42,006 bases of DNA from an uncultured Bacteroidota bacterium (GTDB lineage: Bacteria > Bacteroidota > Bacteroidia > AKYH767-A > OLB10), in the NCBI GenBank assembly GCA_903847585.1, contig CAINEC010000142.1, positions 1-42,006 of the forward strand, in the 5' to 3' direction. The position numbers and the translations under genes were made by a program. The notes beneath the pieces are model-generated. The model had not been told where the DNA came from. It ran no database searches and saw nothing but the letters and a program-made list of their open reading frames with translations. Shown here in pieces: positions 36,963 to 42,006 of this stretch (positions are counted from its first letter, which is position 1; each line of letters starts with the position of its first letter).

Positions 36963-36970
36963 CAAAAATA
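36963..36970 (-). promoter_or_regulatory. -7 element for the OsmC-family gene (TATTTTTG)
   Basis: Exact TAnnTTTG match on the minus strand, ending 5 bases before the ATG at 36957, which implies a leader of about 2 bases. No -33 TTG is evident. Confidence 0.4.
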
Positions 36971-37012
36971 AGAATTGCTAATAAAATAGCCGCTCGATTA
37001 TGCCGTTAATTG

Positions 37013-37020
37013 TATATTTG
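37013..37020 (+). promoter_or_regulatory. -7 element for the small secreted protein-lipA-gap unit (TATATTTG)
   Basis: Exact TAnnTTTG match ending 5 bases before ATG 37026, giving a leader of about 2 bases (11 if ATG 37035 is used). No -33 TTG is evident. Confidence 0.4.
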
Positions 37021-37025
37021 TAACT

Positions 37026-37790
37026 ATGATTTCTATGCGTTGGACATGCTTGCTTTTTTTATTGTTGCTAGGCAACATTAGTGCGTATTGTCAAACAACT
37101 AATCCAAATGAATATGTCGAAGAGAAGCCTCCTTTAATGAAAGGAGAAATCGCTTTCGGACTTAATGTACATACAAGTGGCACCTTAGGACTTCAATTTC
37201 GAAAGGCAAAGAACTTAACAGGCTATAAGAAGTTTTATTTAGAAGCTGATTTAGTCGGCATGAAACATCCTAAGGAAATAAAATCCGTTAATCGTTATTT
37301 CACTGATGCGAAAGCGTTTGTATTTGGAAAGCAAAACAACCTAACGATTTTAAGAGGCGGAGCAGGTTTTGAAAAAACGCTTTACAGCAAATTTGAAAAG
37401 AATGGTGTAGATATCAGATTTGTTTATGGTGGTGGTTTATCTCTCGGAATTACCAAACCAGTTTATTTAAATATTTTAGAGCCTACAGGCAAGTTTGGCG
37501 AATTCGACATCATTGTAGAAAAGTACGATGCGAACAAACACTTTTTAGATAATATTTACGGAAGAGCTCCTTTTACCTATGGATTAAACCAAATTAATTT
37601 ACATCCAGGAGCGTATGGAAGGGTCGCTTTCAACTTTGAGTACTCTCCTATTTATTACGACATTAAATCATTGGAATTAGGAGCCATCATTGATGCATTT
37701 CCGAAGGACATTCCAATCATGGCTTTGATCGATAACAAAAAGTTTTATTTCACATTTTATATGACTTTCATTTACGGAAGAAAAAAATAG
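37026..37790 (+). CDS. Small exported protein, probable outer-membrane beta-barrel
   Basis: No function recognised. It has 254 residues with a signal peptide ending near ISAYCQ (ATG 37026 or 37035 as start). The mature part has alternating beta strands rich in Tyr/Phe/Gly ([45 protein letters not shown]) and ends [15 protein letters not shown], resembling an 8-10 strand outer-membrane barrel. A gene of this kind directly before lipA is something I recall from other Bacteroidota, but with no known role. Four bases separate it from lipA, so the two are co-transcribed. Confidence 0.8.
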   Translation: MISMRWTCLLFLLLLGNISAYCQTTNPNEYVEEKPPLMKGEIAFGLNVHTSGTLGLQFRKAKNLTGYKKFYLEADLVGMKHPKEIKSVNRYFTDAKAFVFGKQNNLTILRGGAGFEKTLYSKFEKNGVDIRFVYGGGLSLGITKPVYLNILEPTGKFGEFDIIVEKYDANKHFLDNIYGRAPFTYGLNQINLHPGAYGRVAFNFEYSPIYYDIKSLELGAIIDAFPKDIPIMALIDNKKFYFTFYMTFIYGRKK

Positions 37791-37794
37791 ACGA

Positions 37795-38661
37795 ATGGAT
37801 TCAGAAAAATCAATTTCAGAAAAAAGCAAGAAACCTAGTTGGTTAAAAGTAAAGCTACCTATCGGGGAAGAATACAGAAAAGTTCGCGAGTTAGTTACTG
37901 ATAATAAATTACACACCATTTGTGAAAGCGGTAATTGTCCGAATATGGGCGAATGTTGGGGTGCAGGCACAGCTACATTTATGATCCTTGGAAATATCTG
38001 TACACGCTCTTGCGGATTTTGTGCGGTAGCTACAGGCAGACCATCAGCCGTTGATAAAAACGAGCCTATGCGCGTGGCGAACTCTGTTAAGATCATGGGC
38101 GTAAAACATTGCGTAGTTACCTCTGTAGACCGTGACGATTTAAAAGATGGTGGTGCACAGATATGGGTAGAAACTATCAATACAATTCGTGAAGTTAGTC
38201 CTGGCACTACACTAGAGACATTAATTCCAGATTTTCAAGGCAAGTGGGATAATTTGCAAATGGTAATTGATGTGGCTCCTGAAATCATTTCACATAATTT
38301 AGAAACAGTTCGACGACTTACTAAGCAAGTTCGTATACAAGCGAAATATGATCGTTCATTGGAAGTACTAAAGCGAGTTAGTGATGCAGGTGTTAGAGCA
38401 AAATCAGGTGTTATGTTGGGATTAGGCGAAACAGAAGAAGAAGTATTGGAAACAATGGATGACTTGGTGAAAGCAGGAGTGAGTATTATGACACTTGGAC
38501 AATACTTACAGCCAACTAAAAAGCATTTAGAAGTTGTTGAATTCATTACTCCAGAAAAATTCAATTACTACAAGGAAATTGGACTTAAGAAAGGATTGAA
38601 ATATGTAGAAAGTGGTCCATTGGTTCGCTCTTCCTATCATGCAGAAAAACATTTATTCTAA
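37795..38661 (+). CDS. lipA: Lipoyl synthase
   Basis: Radical-SAM enzyme that inserts two sulfurs into octanoyl groups on lipoyl domains. The auxiliary cluster [12 protein letters not shown] (Cys43, 48, 54) and the radical-SAM CTRSCGFC (Cys69, 73, 76) are intact, and the C-terminal RSSYHA supplies the conserved Ser ligand of the auxiliary cluster. Length 288 is slightly short but complete. Its stop overlaps the gap start by one base (TAATG), so translation of the two is coupled. Confidence 0.97.
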   Translation: MDSEKSISEKSKKPSWLKVKLPIGEEYRKVRELVTDNKLHTICESGNCPNMGECWGAGTATFMILGNICTRSCGFCAVATGRPSAVDKNEPMRVANSVKIMGVKHCVVTSVDRDDLKDGGAQIWVETINTIREVSPGTTLETLIPDFQGKWDNLQMVIDVAPEIISHNLETVRRLTKQVRIQAKYDRSLEVLKRVSDAGVRAKSGVMLGLGETEEEVLETMDDLVKAGVSIMTLGQYLQPTKKHLEVVEFITPEKFNYYKEIGLKKGLKYVESGPLVRSSYHAEKHLF

Positions 38662-39656
38662 TGAAAAAAATCAATGTGGCCATTAACGGCTTTGGTAGAA
38701 TTGGGAGGACTTTTTTAAGAAAAGTTTTTTTGGATGAAAAAATAAATATTGTTGCCATCAACGACTTAACAGCCCCTGATACATTAGCTCATTTACTTAA
38801 GTACGATTCGATACATGGTAAATTTCCTGCGTCAGTAGAAGCAGGAGAAAACTATATTGTAGTTAATGGAAACAGAATAGATATTACGGCAGAAAAAGAC
38901 CCGTCACTGCTTCCTTGGGGTAAGTTAAACGTAGATGTTGTTTTAGAATCAACAGGAAAATTTACAAAAGAAGAGGATGCGAAGAAACACATTATAGCAG
39001 GAGCAAAAAAAGTAATTATCAGCGCACCTGCAACTGGAGATATTAAATCAGTTGTAATGGGCGTAAATGAAAATATTCTTGATGGAAGTGAATTAGTAAT
39101 TTCCAATGCTTCATGCACAACAAATAATGCAGCACCTATGATTGCATTACTAGATAAGAATTTCAAAATCGAAGATGCATATGTTACAACTGTTCATGCT
39201 TATACAGGTGACCAAAACATTCATGATGCTCCGCATAAAGATTTAAGAAGATCAAGAGCTGCTGCACATTCCATTATTCCAACAACCACAGGAGCCGCTA
39301 AGGCAATAGCAGAAGTATTCCCTCATTTAAAGGGTTTAATTGGAGGTGCGGGTATACGCGTTCCCGTTATAGATGGATCTTTAACGGATATCACTTGCGT
39401 AGTAAAAAAACCAGCAACCGTTGAAGCTATTAATGAGCTATTTAAACATGCCGCTGAAAACGAATTGAAAGGCATTTTAGAATACACTGATGAACCAATT
39501 GTTTCAGTAGATATAATTGGAAACAATCACAGTTGCATTTTTGATTCGCAATTAACCAGTGTTTTGGGAAGAATGGTAAAGGTTGTTGGATGGTATGATA
39601 ATGAAAGTGGTTATAGCAAAAGACTTGTTGACCTTATTCATTACATTTCAAAATAA
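38661..39656 (+). CDS. gap: Glyceraldehyde-3-phosphate dehydrogenase, type I
   Basis: Glycolytic enzyme oxidising glyceraldehyde-3-phosphate to 1,3-bisphosphoglycerate. It has 331 residues with Rossmann NGFGRIGR (10-17), Asp35 in AINDL pointing to NAD preference, catalytic Cys152 in SNASCTTN and the base His in TTVHAYTGDQ. WYDNESGYSKR near the end is the usual C-terminal block. Bacteroidota often carry several gap genes; this is one coupled to lipA, not part of a gap-pgk glycolytic operon. Confidence 0.96.
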   Translation: MKKINVAINGFGRIGRTFLRKVFLDEKINIVAINDLTAPDTLAHLLKYDSIHGKFPASVEAGENYIVVNGNRIDITAEKDPSLLPWGKLNVDVVLESTGKFTKEEDAKKHIIAGAKKVIISAPATGDIKSVVMGVNENILDGSELVISNASCTTNNAAPMIALLDKNFKIEDAYVTTVHAYTGDQNIHDAPHKDLRRSRAAAHSIIPTTTGAAKAIAEVFPHLKGLIGGAGIRVPVIDGSLTDITCVVKKPATVEAINELFKHAAENELKGILEYTDEPIVSVDIIGNNHSCIFDSQLTSVLGRMVKVVGWYDNESGYSKRLVDLIHYISK

Positions 39657-39657
39657 A

Positions 39658-39673
39658 AGCAAATCAATTTGCT
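39658..39673 (-). terminator. Short hairpin at the end of the putative porin gene
   Basis: AGCAAA pairs with TTTGCT across four bases, overlapping the porin stop codon, and is followed on the minus strand by a T-rich stretch (TTTATTTT). The stem is short, so the call is tentative. Confidence 0.35.
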
Positions 39674-41388
39674 AAAGGCCAATTAAAACCGAATCGTATT
39701 GTACGAGGAGGTGCCACATATCCATCACGAATAAAGCTATTTTCTTTAAGCCATCCTATATTCACGCGCTCAACTTTCAAGAAAAGTGTTGCAGACTTTA
39801 TTTTAAAATCAGCAAATACATTTAACACTGTCAAACCGCCATATTTACTTTCAGGTTGTAGGTAAAAATCATCTAAAGCTGGCGAATAACTCGTAGCAAA
39901 CCAGGCATCATTATAAACGCCAGAAAGTCCCGCTTCCACTTTTAGGTTGTTTTTAAACAAGCTAAACATATATCCAACCCTCGTAAAACTCTGAAATGGA
40001 ATTACTGGAAAAACTTTACTACTAGAATTATTATAAACAGCTGTTTCAATCAAATGCAATTTCCCGATCGTATCATTATAACTCGCATGTACACCAATAA
40101 TATTTTCTTGATTTAAAGACAAATCAGGAGTAATGTTTTCGTTTAAATAAACTCTGTTTTTGTAATTAGTTATTGACCCACTGATAACAACATTATTTTT
40201 CACTTTAAAAATAATCTTATTCATCATCTCTGAAATTGACATTTCACTTAACTCATTCCAGTAAAAATGATTTGAAAATTGCTTTTGGTAAACGAATGGG
40301 ACATTACGAATGCTGTAGGATGATATCAACTCAAGACTCTTTAAATAATTGTTCTTGAATTCACATAACAAACCAACTTTAGCCTCCTCATTATTTCTCC
40401 TAAAATTACCTCCAAAGTTTTTTGAATATGCCCCATAAAGATTGAAGTTGTTTTTATTGATTGAGAAACTTGCATCAACTGACCAATCATTAAAATGATA
40501 AACAGAATCCATCATTTGCAAATTAAAATCATTATTAATGGCTTTAACTGAAATGAGCAAAGACTTTAATTTTGATGCAATACCAATTTCATTTTTAAAC
40601 CACGAATAACCACATGTATCTTTTGTAGAAGATGAATCATTAAAAACATTTTCATAGAAAGAATTAACTCCATCACCTGAGTATAAATAACCATACTTTG
40701 AATAGTTGTTATTTAAAAATAGCGATAGTTTTTTTTCGCCAATTGAAGAATTCAATAGTTTGAAATTATGCGATAACCCAATATTCAGATATTTCTTCTT
40801 CAGATAATCGTTTGTTAAATTAACATTCAATTGCTGTAAGTCTCTTTTAGAATAATTTGATGGAATTATTGAATCAATGATTCCGCCACAAGCTGCATCA
40901 TAATTTGAAGCTATTAAAAAATCAGCATTCAAATTATACAATTTCGATTCATGAGCGATATTTAAAATAAAGCTCCTATTTCTTGATGCACTATTCTTAA
41001 GAAAACCAAGAGATGCAACTGAATTATAATTTAAATAAAAAAAAGTAGACTTTCCAATTTTCTGTAAATTCTCTAACTGTAAAGCTTGATTTTTTTGTGT
41101 GCCAAGAACTAAGTAAACATTAGATACAGCTTTTAATGAATCAAGCAATAATGAGTCATTCAAACTAAAAACAGAAGTACTAGGCAAAGCGATACGCTTT
41201 CCAAAAGAGCTTTGTACCTTATTAAAATTTGATGAAAATCGATAACTGAAATCATCATAACAGAATGGACTAAAAAAAGCGTTTTGGTACTGATCAGGCA
41301 ATAAGACATTGCTATTATTTCCCTGGGAAAAAGCAGAGATATTTAGTAATAACAAAGCACAAGAAAAGAAGATAAATTTTGTTCTCAA
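39664..41388 (-). CDS. Putative outer-membrane porin (Bacteroidota putative-porin family)
   Basis: Probable outer-membrane beta-barrel of 574 residues. I set the start at TTG 41388, giving a signal peptide (LRTKFIFFSCALLLLNIS, cleaved near AFSQ). An upstream ATG (41460) lies in the rRNA terminator and would read through the promoter. The body is a long run of amphipathic strands with many Tyr/Asn/Phe residues and ends RTIRFGFNWPLAN. An early part (about 90-150) resembles the tandem tail of the putative porin family (PF14121), but this is a resemblance by eye. No cargo can be inferred. Confidence 0.75.
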   Translation of the reverse strand: MRTKFIFFSCALLLLNISAFSQGNNSNVLLPDQYQNAFFSPFCYDDFSYRFSSNFNKVQSSFGKRIALPSTSVFSLNDSLLLDSLKAVSNVYLVLGTQKNQALQLENLQKIGKSTFFYLNYNSVASLGFLKNSASRNRSFILNIAHESKLYNLNADFLIASNYDAACGGIIDSIIPSNYSKRDLQQLNVNLTNDYLKKKYLNIGLSHNFKLLNSSIGEKKLSLFLNNNYSKYGYLYSGDGVNSFYENVFNDSSSTKDTCGYSWFKNEIGIASKLKSLLISVKAINNDFNLQMMDSVYHFNDWSVDASFSINKNNFNLYGAYSKNFGGNFRRNNEEAKVGLLCEFKNNYLKSLELISSYSIRNVPFVYQKQFSNHFYWNELSEMSISEMMNKIIFKVKNNVVISGSITNYKNRVYLNENITPDLSLNQENIIGVHASYNDTIGKLHLIETAVYNNSSSKVFPVIPFQSFTRVGYMFSLFKNNLKVEAGLSGVYNDAWFATSYSPALDDFYLQPESKYGGLTVLNVFADFKIKSATLFLKVERVNIGWLKENSFIRDGYVAPPRTIRFGFNWPLAN

Positions 41389-41413
41389 TGGAAGATCAAT
41401 TAGTGAACGAGAC

Positions 41414-41445
41414 CAAAAGTATATAAAAAGAAAATGCCCCGACAA
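41414..41445 (-). promoter_or_regulatory. Promoter for the putative porin gene
   Basis: On the minus strand TTG (41445-41443), a 21-base spacer and TACTTTTG (41421-41414) match the Bacteroidota promoter pattern. The leader to TTG 41388 would be about 22 bases. The -33 part lies in the loop and arm of the rRNA terminator. Confidence 0.5.
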
Positions 41446-41458
41446 GCGAGGCATTTTC
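41430..41458 (-). terminator. Terminator of the rRNA operon
   Basis: A stem of about 11-12 bp with one mismatch (GAAAATGCCTCG-type arm read on the minus strand, 41458-41447, against 41441-41430) and a 5-base loop begins 6 bases after the 5S 3' end. The 3' arm ends in a run of T residues on the minus strand (GCATTTTC then CTTTTT). Confidence 0.85.
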
Positions 41459-41463
41459 AATGA

Positions 41464-41574
<111 letters not shown>

Positions 41575-41642
41575 AATATTTTACTTTGAATAAGATCAAA
41601 GATGACAGGGATTGAAAGAAAATACATTTGATAAAATAGATT

Positions 41643-42006
<364 letters not shown>

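Noticed and set aside
37677-38207. A 176-codon open frame antisense to the start of lipA
   Set aside because: It spans the lipA cluster motifs in reverse and shows no family resemblance.
41460-41462. ATG at 41460 as the start of the putative porin
   Set aside because: It lies at the edge of the rRNA terminator, and a good promoter lies between it and the signal-peptide start at 41388.
41575-41642. Possible tRNA in the 23S-5S spacer
   Set aside because: The 68-base spacer is too short and AT-rich, with no cloverleaf or T-loop motif.

Overview
The window is about 42 kb of compact, AT-rich bacterial chromosome from a member of the Bacteroidota. Several lineage markers support this: an LpxC-FabZ fusion gene, a PorX response regulator (two-component control of the type IX secretion system, T9SS), one protein with a type A and one with a type B T9SS sorting domain, a NamZ/DUF1343 protein, an OprO/P-type phosphate porin, and repeated matches to the Bacteroidota -7 promoter element TAnnTTTG just upstream of start codons. 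I see no integrase, transposase, CRISPR array, prophage or tRNA gene. The genus cannot be named from this sequence.

Layout. 1-4.9 kb: clpB (+), a strong bidirectional terminator, an agmatinase/arginase-family gene and a sensor kinase (-). 4.9-11.7 kb: a phosphate-starvation module, with phoR-phoB (-) facing a porin-pstS-pstC-pstA-pstB-phoU run (+) across a 361-base intergenic region that carries 11-base-spaced TTAAC repeats resembling a Pho box. 11.7-15 kb: inositol-phosphatase-family gene, lgt and mtaB (- operon). 15-19.6 kb: a lone peptide-type substrate-binding lipoprotein, a WD40-like/PD40 protein (-), an ECF sigma factor with a small acidic partner gene, and nth. 19.6-22.8 kb: ald, tsaE and porX (- operon). 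22.9-28.6 kb: an HD phosphohydrolase, then lpxD, lpxC-fabZ, lpxA and an ABC ATPase (+), and a convergent small secreted protein. 28.8-34.1 kb: two T9SS-type secreted proteins, one tiny and one of 1499 residues. 34.1-39.7 kb: namZ (-), an FtsX/LolE-type permease (+), an OsmC-family gene (-), then a small secreted protein, lipA and gap (+). 39.7-42 kb: a putative porin (-) downstream of the 3' end of an rRNA operon (5S and partial 23S, -).

How the genes work together: PhoR/PhoB, the porin and PstSCAB/PhoU form a complete phosphate sensing and uptake set. The lpx genes supply the first acyltransferase, deacetylase and second acyltransferase steps of lipid A plus the FabZ dehydratase. PorX is a regulator whose likely regulon includes the T9SS, which would export the two secreted proteins found 6-11 kb away.

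No obviously new multi-gene system is present. The points that most deserve a second look are a PstS-like domain inside PstC, near-leaderless promoter arrangements at several genes, the unassigned central region of the 1499-residue T9SS protein, a secreted protein that is almost only a sorting domain, and the sigma-factor/small-protein pair. All assignments come from reading motifs by eye; no database search was run.
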